In this document: positions 1 to 12,453 of the stretch, piece by piece
Numbering within the stretch: the stretch's first letter is position 1
How the letters are laid out: each line of letters opens with the position of its first letter
Source of the DNA: Vigna angularis
Taxonomy: Eukaryota; Streptophyta; Magnoliopsida; Fabales; Fabaceae
Direction: 5' to 3'
Assembly: GCF_016808095.1 (NCBI RefSeq)
Contig: NC_068979.1
Location: 18,754,501-18,818,500 of the forward strand
Length of the DNA stretch: 64,000 bases
Translations under genes and position numbers: made by a program
Notes under the pieces: model-generated
Told to the model about the DNA's origin: nothing
Database searches by the model: none
What the model saw: the letters and a program-made list of their open reading frames with translations, nothing else

Positions 1-155
1 GCATCGACCTCTATAAATTAGAGACGTCGGGGACCCCCTACCGACGTCTATATGCCCAACTTATTTACGAAAATGCCACCGGTCAATAATTTACGTTGGT
101 TATTTTGTGGTCCGACGTTTATGGGGTGACGTTAAAGGCCAATTCTGCACTAGAT
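1..155. mobile_element. CACTA transposon end (subterminal repeats), cut by window edge
   Basis: The segment has repeated GACGTC/ACGTC motifs in both orientations and ends near 'TTCTGCACTAG'. This resembles the terminus at 24103 (TTTTGCAGTAGTG). CACTA elements carry such short subterminal repeats as transposase binding sites. Only the last ~155 bp lie in the window, and the terminal bases are degenerate (TAGAT instead of TAGTG), so the exact end is uncertain. Confidence 0.5.
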
Positions 156-999
156 ACGTGTTAAAAAGTGTCCTAAACTTATATTTGAATTAAAATATAT
201 TAAATGGTGTAAATAATTTAAATATTAGTTTAAAATATCGTTTAACACGTAAAAAAAATTGGCATAGTTAGATTAGAAGAATTACATCTATTATTTTTAG
301 TGCTTAAATTCAAAGTTTGAAATAAAGATAACTTTAGAACTTATATCCTTAATGTTAACGTATAATAAAAATTAGTTAGTTAATTATTTTATTCTTTATC
401 TCTTAAAATTTGTTAATACAAAAAATTTCTATCATGAGTAATAATGTTAATGGAGAAAAGACAATATGAATAAGGAAAATAGAAAAAAAACATAGAAGAG
501 AACATCAATTAAAAAGAAAGTGTGAAATAGAGAGGTTTTTTTTAGCCTAAGGAAAACTTATTATGTCTAATACTAAATTATTAAGAGTAAATATTTAGTA
601 TGAGACATATGATAAATATTTAATATGATGGTTGTTTAATAATTGGTATAATAATAATTTCTTCATAGATTAAAAATTCTTATAATAATTAATATTATCA
701 TATTATCTTAAATTCTAGGTAACGATGGTTAGTAACAAAACAATAAAATAAATAAGAGAAATAATTGACATAAGAATGATTTAGTATACAATTTATATGT
801 TTATATCCATGACTACATTATAAAGTATTTATATTTTTGTACATTTCAAGTTTTAAGCTTATATAGTAAAATAGAGAACAACATCTTATAATATTAAGCC
901 ACGTGAGATTACATTAAACTCCACAATACTAACTATTTTTTCACTTGGGGCTTGATTTACATTATCACTTAGTGTAGTTGCCTTCACCATCAATTATTC
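156..999. other. AT-rich stretch, no gene seen
   Basis: I see no open frame with a recognisable product and no clear repeat boundary. It lies immediately 3' (in minus-strand sense) of the Copia pol remnant at 1000-1625, so part of it may be the decayed 3' end and LTR of that Copia element. I could not define LTR ends. Confidence 0.4.
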
Positions 1000-1625
1000 T
1001 TGAAGGTCAGTTGAGACAATACAAAACCTCAACTTATTTGTTGTGACAATATTGATCAATATATAGTTGGATTCTTTGTACCTAGAATCTTCGACAAAGA
1101 AAAATCTCCATCATTTATCAAGTTTCTGATAAAATGATACTTCAATTCAATGTTCTTGCATCTATAATGAAGACTTGGAATGTTAGCAAGATATATAACA
1201 CTTTGACTGTCAGTGAACAATGGAGAGTCACTTGTTTTGAAAAACCTTCTTATTTTATTTTGGTAGCTTGGTTAAAGACCATGTTTAATTCTTTTGAAGA
1301 GGTTTTATCTCACTTTTCATTGCTAGCTCTCACTTAATATATTCATCTCCCTACATAGCCTCAACAAAATGCTTTAACTCACCAGCATCTTTCAACAACA
1401 AGTAGTATAATGAAGGAGAATACATTTATGGTGCTACAATTGTTCTGCTAGATTCTAACCATGACTTCGGGAGTTTCTGACTCTACTATGTGTTTAAGTT
1501 CTAATTCAGGCTCTACCTCTATATTTTTTTCTTCTGATGATAACATCATCTTTTGAAATTTCTTCTAATGATACTTGTTTTGGCTATTTATTTGCATTTA
1601 TGAATTTTGCAATCCTTTCTTTATA
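1000..1625 (-). pseudogene. Ty1/Copia pol remnant: RT start fused to RNase H tail
   Basis: On the minus strand, 1339-1240 translates to the start of a Copia reverse transcriptase (pattern MKSEI..L.KN.TW.L.KLPK). 1260-1030 translates to the RNase H/pol end (D-S-Q-S-V-I-Y-L-A-N, then YHFIRNLI and K-I-L-G-T-K-N-P). The central RT is missing, so this is an internally deleted, frameshifted relic. 1625-1400 reads as the linker upstream of RT (LYKERIAKF..., KHIVESETPEV). It is the continuation of the integrase fragment at 13405-13745; the CACTA element 1629-13404 lies between the two. No function is expected. Confidence 0.7.
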
Positions 1626-1659
1626 AAACATGGTGCAACAAAGGGAAACGATGACGGTT

Positions 1660-2790
1660 GTTTTTGAAAATATGCTTCGGCCTTCGAACCGAGACATATA
1701 CTGGTGAGGTAAAAAGGTGGGGGACTTTTGGCCTCGGTTCCAACCGAGGTAATATGTCAAAGGTTTCTGCTTCGGTTACCCTACACCCGAAGTAGTAAGA
1801 AAGAAAAAAAAGGGGGGAGGGGGTAGAGGGTTTATTACCTCGGTTCAACCGAGGTAATAACGCGGGCTTATGGTAGCAGTTCAGGCTAGAACTGATGCCA
1901 AAGCCTTTTTTTTAAATCACGTGCCCCCATGCCACCGGTTGTGGTTGAACCGAGGCGGTAGATAGGCTTTCTGCCTCGATTTTTGCCACAACCGAGGCCT
2001 ATTCTCTTGGAAATTTTTTTAACAAGTCTATGTTTGTGATATCCACTATCACAAAAACAGACCTACATATAAAACATTATATATACAATACAAAATCAAT
2101 ATTTACAACACAATGTTTAAAGGATAATGTACAAAGTCTAATAACTATACATCAAAATGTGCTAATGTGTTTTAAATCCTAATAACTATGAACTATTGAA
2201 TAATATAATTAAATGCTTTACAAGTGCCTTCCTTAGGTAATATGTCAAAGGTGGTGGACTTTTGGCCTCAGTTCCAACCGAGATAATATGTCAAAGGTTT
2301 CTGCTTCGGTTCCCCTACCCCGAAGTAGTGAGAAAGAAAAAAAAAGGGGGAGGGGGGATAGGGGTTATTACACCGGTTCAACCGAGGTAATAACGTGGGT
2401 TTATGGTAGCGGTTCAGGCTAGAACCGATGCCAAATCCTTTTGTTTTTTTTTTAAATCATGTGCCCCCTATGGCACTGGTTATGGTTGAACCGAGGTGGT
2501 AGATAGGCTTTCTGCCTCGATTTTTGCCACAACCAAGGCCTATTCTCTTGGAATGTTTTTTAACAGCAGGTCTATTTTTGTGATATCCACTATCACAAAA
2601 ACAGACCTGCATATAAAACACAATATAGACAACACAAAATCAATATTTACAACATAATGTTTAAAGGATAATGTACAAAGTCTAATATACATCAAAATGT
2701 GTTAATGTATAAATCCTAATAACTATGAACTATTGAATAATATAATTAAATGCTTTACAAGTGCCTTCCTTAGGTATGTAAGTGGCTTCT
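1660..2790. repeat. CACTA subterminal repeats, tandemly duplicated (~530 bp x2)
   Basis: The block 1716-2240 is repeated at 2245-2776 as a direct tandem duplication with scattered substitutions. Both copies run from 'GGACTTTTGGCCT' to 'ACAAGTGCCTTCCTTAGG'. Each copy holds several inverted ACCGAGG/CCTCGGT motifs and a polypurine run. These motifs match those at 13228-13370 and in the CACTA at 21353-22990, so they are the family's subterminal repeats. The duplication happened after or during transposition of this element. Confidence 0.7.
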
Positions 2791-2839
2791 CAAGAAGTGG
2801 AGTGAGAGTCTTAAATCTCTGCACAAGACACATGATATT

Positions 2840-5800
2840 AATTAGTGTATATGAATTCCAAATGATGGAGAAAAACAAAATTCATTAAATCTAAATATAT
2901 CGTTTCCCAGCCTCTTGTGATATGGGCACAAATAATGTGTGTCATCCAATACATTACGTAGTATCCACACTCATATGACACACTCTGTCTGTTACACTAC
3001 AATATATCATCACAGTTGTAAATAGTTAGTGAAAATCATTAAAACAAACAACTATAAGAAAGTATGACTTTAACATATGTCAAATCTTGAGAGCAACCCA
3101 TGCAAGCTTTCTACCGTTAGCAGTTGATCTCCCAACCAACATCATACGTGCTGCAATAAAACTATAAAAAAACATCTTTTAGCATTCATTTATATAACAA
3201 AGAAAGTCCAAACATTGAAGTTCTTACCAATCAACTGCTTGTCTCAGATGTTTGGGAGGAGACTTGTGCAATGAGCAAAACCACACAGCATAGCTCTCCA
3301 GTACAGAAACAATAAGTAGATGCCAATGGTGCCTGAAATTGATAATAATTTAATTATTATATATTAAAATCACATATGGAACTTTGAAGTTAACAAACTT
3401 CAGTTACCCAGATATATAAGGAATAAAATATATGTCCTTCCCCTTGCAAAGCTGCTTGTGAGATATGTTGTGATGTCATCAAAATTATTTGCTTCGTGAG
3501 TGACTTCGGGATCAATGAACCCATACACATCATTGTACCCCAAGTTGTTACTTACACCAAACATAATAAAATCAAAAATTAGCTTTGATATAAGTATACT
3601 TGATATATAAATCAATTTTATATAAACAATTGCTCAAAGACTTACATCATCCATAGCTGAATTAATGTAATATTCAACTCTTCTCTTCCTGATGCAAGCT
3701 CCCTGACATCTTGGCTATGCAGGTATATTGGGACCTCAAAGCCTCTCCCAAATACATTAGCATCATATTCAACCTTCATAGGCTCATTTGCAATGATGTC
3801 ACAAAGTTGCTGCAATGCACTAAGAGGATCATCCTCAAATAAACGAATCTTCTCCTGTCCATGCGTCTGTTGTTACATGGAAAAATAAGATAAGTTTCGA
3901 CATCAATAACATGTAAACTTTAAAATTAAGTGTAAAGTAGAAGTCCATACCGGGGGGTCAAACACCAAACCAATCACGTGTTTAGGCCAAGCGATAAAAG
4001 ATTGGAATGCTTGTGCCGTAGTGAAAATCTCATCTCTAGGTAGAGGAACTGAGGCATCTGGTATGATAATATCGTCTATTGAGATCTTCACCTCATCCTC
4101 TAATAGCTATATACCATGAACAACAGTCGTTGCCTAAAACACTGTTCCACGAGCTACCAACATCATCCTGGTACCATCTAAAATGTATAGCAAATATGGA
4201 CTAGCATCGTCCATGTCATCCCTTGGGAGGGTTGATGTTGAACAACTTCCTTTCCCGCTTCTCCTTCTCAAAGTAAATGTTAGATTATACAAATAATAAA
4301 TTATTCAACTTAAATGTTTATTAATTTTACTTGTGGGAGGCACAACAGGTTCCTGTACTGGAGATGGGTGCAGGCGCATCCCATAATTCTCAAATTGTTG
4401 TTGGAATTGACGCATAACTGTGTCAGTCACTTCTGTAGTGACTTCATCATACAATTTTTCCCTAAGCTCTACCCTAAGCTTTTTTGAGATCTCTTGTGTC
4501 AGCCTTTATTCTTGTTCTTTGTTGTATGCATATGAAGTCTGACGTGAAGAACTCCTAAAATAATCTCTAATGCCTACTCTAGTACCAGCAGCACGTACTC
4601 GTCCAAGGGGCTCAGGTCGTCCAATTACAGTGGTAACAATATCCTGGCGACCCTCTGGAGTGAATTGACCTTGGGAGCTCTACTCAACCAAGGAGTCCTG
4701 TAACATAAAAAAACACCATTATTCTTTAAAAAGTTCAATGTAGTATGTGTATAATGAAACTATTATTATTTTAGGAATAGTGATAACTTACAATTCTTTC
4801 AGATATTTCTCGTGCAGTCTCAGAAGACTAGTCCTCCGATGATCTTAAATGAGCCAACTTCCATTTCTCATGCCGAGAAGGTGGAGAAGGAGGTTGGGGA
4901 CTACCACCCTCAGATGAGGGTCTACCTTCTGCCTTTTGCTTGAGGATTTTATCCTCAAGCTTCTTATACCCACCACGAGATAATAGGTGGGGGGTTTTTA
5001 TTTTGGAAACTTATTCCTTGTGCTTTGGTTCTTGTTGCTTATCACTTATAATGATTTAGTTCATATGATATAAATTTGTTAATGAGGAATTGACACTAGT
5101 GCAAAAACAGCGTATAACGTCATGCGTTCAACGTCTAACCACTCAATAGCCAACGTTAAAAATGATCGGTGGCAATTTTGTAAATAAATGCAATTATTAA
5201 ACGTCGTTTAGAATTATAATTCAACGTAAAAGGATATAAAACGTCAAATGCCTCAGTGTTAGACGTCAAAAGGTTAGTGAATTCAATAAAAATTTGAGCA
5301 GGAGATTAAAAATTCATTCACTTTATCTTAGCGCGCAAGACCCTCTTCTCTGGTCAAAATTTTCTCGAACGAAGTTTGACGACCATCAGATGTAATCTTT
5401 CTTTCATTTGATACAAATGCATGTTATTTAACTACTTTAGGTATGATTTTCGTTTTGTTTTCACCGATTATTTTCGTGTTCTTGTTCTTCATAGACACAT
5501 TCTGCTTTCGCTCTCACTAGTGGCAACACTTTATTCCAATGAACCCACCTTTTGAAGGTTAGTTTTTGTTTTGGTTTTACTTATTTGTTGAACTTGTTTA
5601 TTTTTTTTTATTGAACTTGTTTGTTGTTGTTGTTTAGTTGAACTTGTTTGTTGTTGTTGTTTGATTGAACTTGTTTTTTGTTTGTTATTGTTATTTGTTG
5701 TTGATTCTATATTGTCGTTCACAGTTCTGCTTTTCAGGTCTCGTAGAGTTGTAAAAAACGATTACAATTAATTAAAAAAAATAAAAAAATTTGCTTAATG

Positions 5801-6453
5801 TCGTATATTGACAAAATTCGTAGTTAAATTAACGTCATATATTGAGAAAATTCGACGTCAATTTAACATCTCCCAATATGACGTCGTTCTCGAATTCGAC
5901 GTGAAAGGCAAAAAATATTCGACGTTGTACGCTGTTTTTGTACTACTGTAAATAATATCAACTATACTAACCTGTCATTCCTCTAATGTCTGACACTCTA
6001 CAAATTGGCGCCAATTCTCCTCATCAGTGGTCTTATATTTTGCACATGGAGACTCATTTTTTTTGGCTTCAAATACATATCTCGAGGTGAACTTAGTATT
6101 TAAAACCCTAAAAGTTTTCAGCAATAGATGATAAACACTTATTTCTAAGTGTTGTGACATTTGGAATGTCAAATGTCATTTGCAATAAACATAATACGTT
6201 GTATCAGTACAAAATTATCAATATAAACAAACTGTAATTCAAATGATATTAATTAACTTACCAAGAGATCGTTCCATATAATGTTCCGATCAACCTCAGA
6301 CACATGATCAAAAGATAGAGTAAGAATATTAATCCTATCACGCGCCAGTACTCCAAGGTATGATCTGAAGACATCTGCATTTGGGCTAGATGCCATACCA
6401 GTGATCACATTAACACCCATAGGTGTTCTTTCATCACTATTTCTTCTGACCAT
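2840..6453 (-). pseudogene. CACTA second gene with Ulp1-like cysteine protease domain, decayed
   Basis: Read on the minus strand as broken exons. 6453-6253 and 6172-5975 give the N-terminal part typical of plant CACTA second ORFs (S-F-D-H-V-S-E-V-D-R-N-I-I-W, then RYVFEAKKNESPC and ENWRQFVE). 5030-4350 is a basic and glutamine-rich middle. 4091-3940 gives a block resembling the accessory domain in this family (IIIPDASVPLPRDE, FIAWPKHVIGLV). 3615-2870 gives the Ulp1 protease fold: a YGFIDPE block, G-H-H-W-H-L with the expected catalytic histidine, then ECGYYVMYWM with the expected catalytic cysteine. Stops and frame changes separate the pieces, and the nested element 5094-5948 lies between two exons. 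Ulp1-like domains are common in CACTA elements; their role in transposition is not established. Not expected to be functional. Confidence 0.7.
5094..5948. mobile_element. Non-autonomous small CACTA element (855 bp)
   Basis: The left end is CACTAGTGCAAAAACAGCGTA; the right end, read in reverse, is CAGTAGTACAAAAACAGCGTA, giving a ~21-bp terminal inverted repeat with three mismatches. GACGTC/AACGTC motifs cluster near both ends, as in the CACTA ends at 1-155 and 23850-24103. The flanking triplets are TGA and TAA, so the 3-bp target duplication is imperfect or mutated. The interior has no transposase; its open frame on the minus strand is low-complexity Q/T/S sequence from TTG repeats. It inserted in the second gene of the larger CACTA. 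Confidence 0.75.
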
Positions 6454-6639
6454 TAGTTATCTCAACCTAGTGGCTCCTCTAGCAGGTTTGGATGAGGGAG
6501 TCTCATCCCTTGATGAATGTGGGTGGTCAACCATATATCTATCAAAATAAATAACATGAAATATTAATAAAAGACTTATGTAATATTATATAATTTAACA
6601 AAACATGTAATAGGAGTCATATGAAATATTAATAAAAGA

Positions 6640-8756
6640 CTTATGTAATATTAATAAAAAACTTATACACAAATTTGAAATTCATACATAAAGATATGGA
6701 TTGGTAATATGTATATTCCCTCATTATGATCTGACCGAATTGCATGTACATCGTCAACTATAGCATGGTCATCCAAATTTGTCGTTGTTTTAAATGAATG
6801 GTTGTCAGCAATATGAATATTAATTAGATTGTCTTCATTAATTTCAATTTGTTTTTGCCTTGAAGAACGAGATACCAATGATCAGACGTAGGATCTTGGA
6901 CATAAAAAACTTGAGATGCTTGATGTACCATAATAAACGATTCGTCTCGATAACCCACCTTTCGAAAATCAACTAGTGTCATACCTGATTTATCTATTTT
7001 CACAAACTCATATTGTCAAAGCACTTACATTTGAACAAGGGAACAAAAAACTTAGTGTAATCAACCTACCATATCTCTTCTATTATACCATAATATCTCA
7101 TTGATCCAAGTACAGGATTTTGATCCTTTGATGTGGAAAATTGGAGCAACTCAGCTTCTAGACTGACTGCACTATTTTGTACTGTGATTTTATCATCCAA
7201 AGTCACAACAAAGTCTGAGAAGAATGTGGCTCTTTGTCCACTTCAGATTTGAACCAAGACATAAATGTTTTGTTATCAACTGTCATTTCTCTTATTGTCT
7301 TGGATTTTTATTCTTCACAATGACTTTGTGTGCTTCCAAAAAAGGGATCACCTCATCTGTGTTGTTCAATATATAAAGATGTGCTTGCAACAATTCTTCG
7401 CGGTCTTTCATCACCACATTCACACCTCGGATGCTTTTACTTGTAGAACATTTATTCAACCACGATGTGCGAGGAACTCCTATTGGATTTGTTGAAGTCA
7501 TGTAATCTGAACAAAACTCGAGACTTTCTTCAGCAATATACCTTTCAATCATTGAACCTTCGGGACGATACAAATTTTTAATGTACTTTTTCAAAATCTT
7601 CATATAACGCTCAATAGGATACATCCATCTTAAGTATACCGGTCCGCACAACTTGATTTCTCTAACCTAATGAAGAAGTAAATATACCATGATGTCAAAA
7701 AAAGATGGAGGAAAAAACATCTCTAGTTGACACAAGATGATAAAAATCTCGCCTTGAAGTTCATCTAACTTTGTAGGATCGATGACTTTACTACAAATTG
7801 ACGAGAAAAATGAACACAATCTGTTTACGGTCTGCCTAACATTTTTAGGCAAAATTCCACTAATAGCCACCAGTAACAATTGTTGCATTAAGACGTGGAA
7901 ATCGTGAGACTTCATGCCAACAAGCTTTAAGTCCTGCATCGACACTAAATTCTTCATATTTGAAGAATATCCTTGTGGTACCTTGATACTCTTTAAACAA
8001 AGGCAAAAACTGATCTTCTTAGGTCTGGACATTGTGTAACATGGAGGGGACAAATAAGTACGTTTACCAATCTCCTTGGGTGTCAACTCTTTTCAGATCT
8101 TCGTGTCAACCAAATCCAAACGAGCATTTACTCCATCTTTTGTCTTTCCCTAAATGTTGAGTAGTGTACCAATCAAGCTATCACACACATTCTTCTCTAC
8201 ATGCATCACATGTATGCAATGTCTAACATCTAACTTTGACCAGTATGGAAGATCAAAGAATATTGATTTCTTCTTTCAAGGGGTCGTTATAGATGACTTC
8301 TTGGAAGTTTTCCCAAATACATGATGTATTTTATTAACTTTTTCAAGGATTTGAAGGTCAGTAAGTGGATTTGGTGCTTCGTCCCTCTCTTAATATCCAT
8401 TGAATGTTTTTTTTAACCTTTGATATGGATGATTACATTTTAAAAATCTCCCATGATGCAAATACACCGTCTTCCTTCCATGTTTCAATTGCTGAGCTGT
8501 AATGTTTTCTTCACATATAGGACATGCTTTATGACCCTTGACACTGTATCATAACAAATTACCATAAGCTGGAAAGTCACTAATGGTTCAAAATAACATT
8601 GCATGCATCACAAAAGTTTCAGAACCGAAGGCATCAAATATTTCAACCCCATCAACCCACAACAACTTTATTCTTCAACTAGTGGGCTTGGATAAACATC
8701 TATGTCATTTCCAAGCTGCTTGGGACCAGATATCATCATAGACAACATCATGTACT
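6640..8756 (-). pseudogene. TNP2-type CACTA transposase, N-terminally truncated and decayed
   Basis: On the minus strand, 8756-8390 reads as part of the Transposase_21 domain (MMLS, SGPKQLGNDIDVY, a KGHKACPICEE-like zinc motif). 8340-8160 gives KKSIFFDLPYWSKLDVRH and then a V-M-H-V-E-K-N-V-C-D block that is a TNP2 hallmark. 8086-7667 and 7651-7292 give the DUF4218 region (LKLVGMKSHDFHVLMQQLL, ILCQLEMFFPPSFFDIMV, MCGPVYLRWMYPIERYMK). 7290-6850 gives DUF4216 (MRYYGIIEEIW, FKVGYRDESFIM-like, YVQDPTSDHW-like). Several stops and frame changes are present. The N-terminal half is absent because the LTR mosaic begins exactly at 8757. TNP2 catalyses excision and insertion; this copy cannot. Confidence 0.85.
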
Positions 8757-9102
8757 TGATAAGTCCAAATAAGTAGTAAATTTTCATATGAAAGTTGGGC
8801 ACTTATGTTTTAAATTGTGTACATTTGTATCAATTCGGCCCAATCTAAGAAAGATGAAATGTAATCATATGTTTTCAAGTTGTTGATTAAAAGGAAATCA
8901 TTTGATCCCTATTTTGTATATGTTCCAGGTAAATTAAGAGAGAAGAGAAAAGAAAGAAGAGCAAATCCTGCAACAATTCGCCCAAGTTAAAATGATCTCG
9001 CTTAAGCAAGATTCGTCCAGGAAGCCATTACTTTATAAGTCATTCTCGCTTAAGCTAGAATAATTTAGCTTAAGCGAGAATGACCTATCTTCTCTAAGAA
9101 TG
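8757..9102 (+). mobile_element. 5' fragment of an LTR (U3 part) inserted in the CACTA transposase
   Basis: It begins TGATAAGTCC, like the LTR starts TGATAAGTGCC at 44314 and 48562, and breaks the transposase frame at a precise point (a Lys-Tyr-Met-Met-Leu block just before 8752). It carries CTCGCTTAAGC palindromes in the same part of the LTR where related LTRs carry CGCTCAGCG or CTCGCCCAGCGAG motifs. It is truncated at 9102, where a minus-strand LTR begins. The family assignment is by structure, not by a long alignment. Confidence 0.5.
9040..9083. repeat. 18-bp perfect inverted repeat (hairpin)
   Basis: Arm 9040-9057 reads TCATTCTCGCTTAAGCTA, the loop is 9058-9065 (GAATAATT), and arm 9066-9083 is the exact reverse complement. 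A related half-site (CTCGCTTAAGC) lies at about 8998-9008. It sits in the U3-like part of the LTR fragment 8757-9102. Confidence 0.85.
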
Positions 9103-10141
9103 ATTATGTTGTTGGGGTTTCCGATTTATCCTATCCACTCTCATGTATTCATGAATTCATCTTTCTTCATTAATGTTAATGCCACTTTGTAATTTACCTT
9201 AAACCCGATGTCTTGGTGGAGAAAGCCTAATCCTAATCACTAGTTTACAATGTCTTGTCTCCCTAGCAATTATTCATGCATTACATTCGCACAGAAGCTT
9301 AAAGGCAACCAATCCTCCTATCCCTATGTCTAGGTAATATTGTTCTTGGGAGAATTTCTGCAGTTCTAGATTTATCTATATGTGTCCATATAAATAACAT
9401 CAATGATCATGCAATTGAATGAGTTAAACAAAGCATGGAAAGAGCATAGAAGAAAAACCCTAACAATTAATGAAAGAAAGCATATAAATTAAAGAACCAA
9501 TTCAATACATGAGAGTTTCAAAGGATTACATCGGTTCCCCAACAACAATGGAGGTTTAGTTCACCATAAACATGGTGAAACTAGATGAAAACAATGAAAA
9601 GAATGAAAGATAGAACCCTAGAATTTGATGTAAGGAGCTTCCACATCCAAAATCTGCCTCCAAGGGGTGAAGAAAGTGTGATTTCGCCTCTTTCTGTCCG
9701 AAGATACTAACCCTAATTCGGCTAAAACCTTATATAACTTCCTAAAAATTACAGAAAATTGGCCCAAGGCCCAATAAAATGGCGTTCAGCGATAAGTGCG
9801 ATTCTTCTATTTTGACGCTCAGCTGCAGTTTTGCCTCTCAGCGTTGACTGCGGGACTTCAGAGTGCCGCCTAGCGATAAAAGTGGCGCTGAGCGGTACTT
9901 GCGACTCTTCTTTTGTGCACTTTTTCTTCCTTTTCTGAGTCCAACTTCTGGCTACTTCACTTCTTTCATTCAATTCATCTTAAAACCTGCAAAAACAAGG
10001 AAAACCAAGCATAAAACCTATCCAACTCTCTTATTTCCAAAACTTAATCAAAAACATGATTCCAAGCTAATTTCTAAGTCATAAAGGTTGTCTTTAAGGT
10101 CAAAATTATGTATAAAAATAACAGTTTTTCAACTGTTATCA
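9103..10141 (-). repeat. 3' LTR of the minus-strand Athila-like element (truncated U5)
   Basis: Read on the minus strand it starts TGATAACAGTTGAAAAACTG at 10141, directly after the polypurine tract, and contains a TATA-like TTATATAAGG (reverse of about 9728-9737) followed by the transcribed leader. The end of U5 (normally ...CTTGCCGAGGGTTAACA) is missing at 9103. The GC-rich palindrome-like motifs of this LTR group (AGCGATAAG, GCGCTGAGCGG) lie at 9783-9897. Confidence 0.75.
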
Positions 10142-11199
10142 CAACCCCAAACTTAGAACTTTGTTTGTCCTCAAGCAAACAAGATGTAACTCAATCTTCC
10201 ACCAAACCATACAATGGTTCACCACATTCAAAACTCCTTCTTTCAAGATAAGTAATTACTCAAATCAGCTCAACACAAAGAATTAAGTCAAGATGCACAC
10301 ATGCTTTAGTGTTCACATAATCACATAGTATCCAACAAATGTTATTCTCATGAATGATCAAATAACTAAGCATAGATGTAATCATGTGCTCATGGAATCT
10401 TTCCTCACCAGATAAAGTGTTTCACTCAAACACACAAGTGTATAAGAGGTCACTCCTTCACTCCTTCCCAACTTTCTTTTGCATTGAGCCTTTCTCTTTT
10501 TCTTTCTTTTTTTTCCTTTTTATTTTGCTTTTCATATGCTTAGCTCAATGCTTTTCATATTCCCTTTTTAGACTTCCCAACAACCCCAAACTTGAACATT
10601 TATCAATACCACAAGATATCTTCAACTCAACTCAAGGTAAAGCTTTTCAAAAAGGGTTTTCTAACATGTTCAAAGATAAGGGTTCAAAGGATATAACACA
10701 TTGTGCTCTCTTTTATTGGGCTAAAATCATGCATTTGGCTAATAAAGGGTAACAACAGATGGCCTTGATCATATGACACATACAAGCAAGTGATTCAGTC
10801 ATAGAAACCTAGGCAAAGTCATTCATGCTTTCAATGTAATAGCATTCAATCACAAAAACTCTGGAGTTCAAAACCTCACATATAGGCTCATTCAACATTC
10901 CACATACACATCCTGCTTAACATCATAATCACAATCACAACATCATGCATTTGTTCACATAGCTCGTGAACAACCACCTGTATATCAGCATATAGTGCAC
11001 AATCTCAACATCAATCAATATCCAAACATCATCAAGCAATACTCATCATGCATAAATCGCAAGCAAACCATCATAGCAAATAAAGTTTCAAACTGAGTAC
11101 ATCACACCCTATTCTAATAACAGAAGCAAATAAGTTCAACAGTACAAAACAAAAGATAAAAAATCCTACTCTAGAGGTGATAGCATCCATCTGTAGATG

Positions 11200-12453
11200 T
11201 TATCTCAGTTCCTCATCAACCCATACTGTCATCTGAATCTTCCTCCTCTTCATTATCCTCAGCATCTTCAAAAGCATCCTCATCATCCTCATCATCCATA
11301 GCTGAACCTCCAGCTGCTCCAACTCTACTGCCTTAGGCTTGCTCCTCTGGCCACGCCACCACATTATGAAACTCATCCATGGTCCACCTATGTGCTGGGG
11401 GTGTATCATACATCCCAATAATCATCTCAACTATGACCATCTGCCCTCTGTGAATGGATTGCATCCTAGCATCTATAAGAGACATATACATGTCCCTCAT
11501 CTGAAATGGCTCTGCCTCTTGAGGCTCTGCAGATGCCTGGCCCTATGGTGGTCCTCTCCCTCTACGAGGACGGCGTGGTGGTACTGGCTGAGCTGCCTCA
11601 TCACCTCCACAATATTGTCTGTAATAGGCCTCATCAATAGCTTTCCTAGGCCTCTCAAATGGTGGTGCAGAGATATTCACCCCAGCAGCTCACATAGGTG
11701 TGTAATCAAAGAGGGATGCCCCAAGGGTGCTTTGTTGTTCATAGTGTTGGCACACACCTGTATCTCATTGGCTATGACCTGGCCAATGTTAATGCTCATC
11801 CCTCTGAGCACACAGTACCAAAGAAGCGCTCTGTTGACAGTAATATCCGAGACATGTGAACACGGTTGGATGTTGGCATGAGAGAATGTCATCCAATACT
11901 TTGCTAGAGGAGTCAGATAAGCTCTCCTGATGTTCACTACTGCACCATTCCTGTTTCTCTGAAAGTGCCCTCCAGGCACATATAGCACACTTTCCACATC
12001 ACCAAAGTCTACTCCTTCTTCCATATTTAGAGCAAACTGACACTGCTCACCAGCCCATCCAGTATCTAAAAATCTGTTAATGGAGTCAGGGTCATACCGA
12101 ATGGCGTGTCCTCTAACATAGCTCAAATAACCCTCAGTAGGATGATCACCCAACCTCCCTGCGTTGGTGTAGAATTCTTTCACCACTGCTATGTTAGCTG
12201 GTGCAAGGTAAATGGCTAGCTTCCCCCAGTTCCTATTCTCCAATTGCTCTCCAAACTGTGGAGCAAAATCAGGTATTAGTCCAGCCTTCCTTTCCATTAA
12301 TAGCCTCCTATCTTGGACAACATTGAAGTGGCGCTCATGCTTGTAGGAAAGGAACTTGTTGGAGTAAGAGCGGTCTGGTTCCTTATCCTTCCTCTTTGAT
12401 CCCAAAGTCTTGATCCTCTTGCCTGATGAGGAGGCCATCCCTACATCAAACAC
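11200..12453 (-). pseudogene. Athila-like second ORF, 'putative plant transposon protein' domain, frameshifted
   Basis: 12453-11677 is open for 258 codons from MFDVGMASSSGKR. It is basic at the N-terminus, followed by the conserved blocks YVRGHAIRYDPDSINRFLD, LAKYWMTFSHANIQPCSHVSD and NIGQVIANEIQVCAN. These match what I know as the plant transposon-associated domain Transposase_32. At about 11685 a one-base shift ends the frame. The rest of the homologous protein (proline/arginine-rich middle, then an acidic tail rich in Asp/Glu) is readable in another frame down to about 11210. The paralogue at 37249-35993 shows the full plan. Biochemical function is unknown; its position after gag-protease is where Athila elements carry an env-like or accessory ORF. 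Confidence 0.75.

Noticed and set aside
10384..10752. 122-codon plus-strand open frame
   Set aside because: It lies in the 3' untranslated region of the minus-strand element; the matching region near 35000-35500 does not keep the frame.
11339..11881. 180-codon plus-strand open frame opposite the second ORF
   Set aside because: It is antisense to the conserved minus-strand ORF; the equivalent at 36260-36520 is shorter and not conserved.
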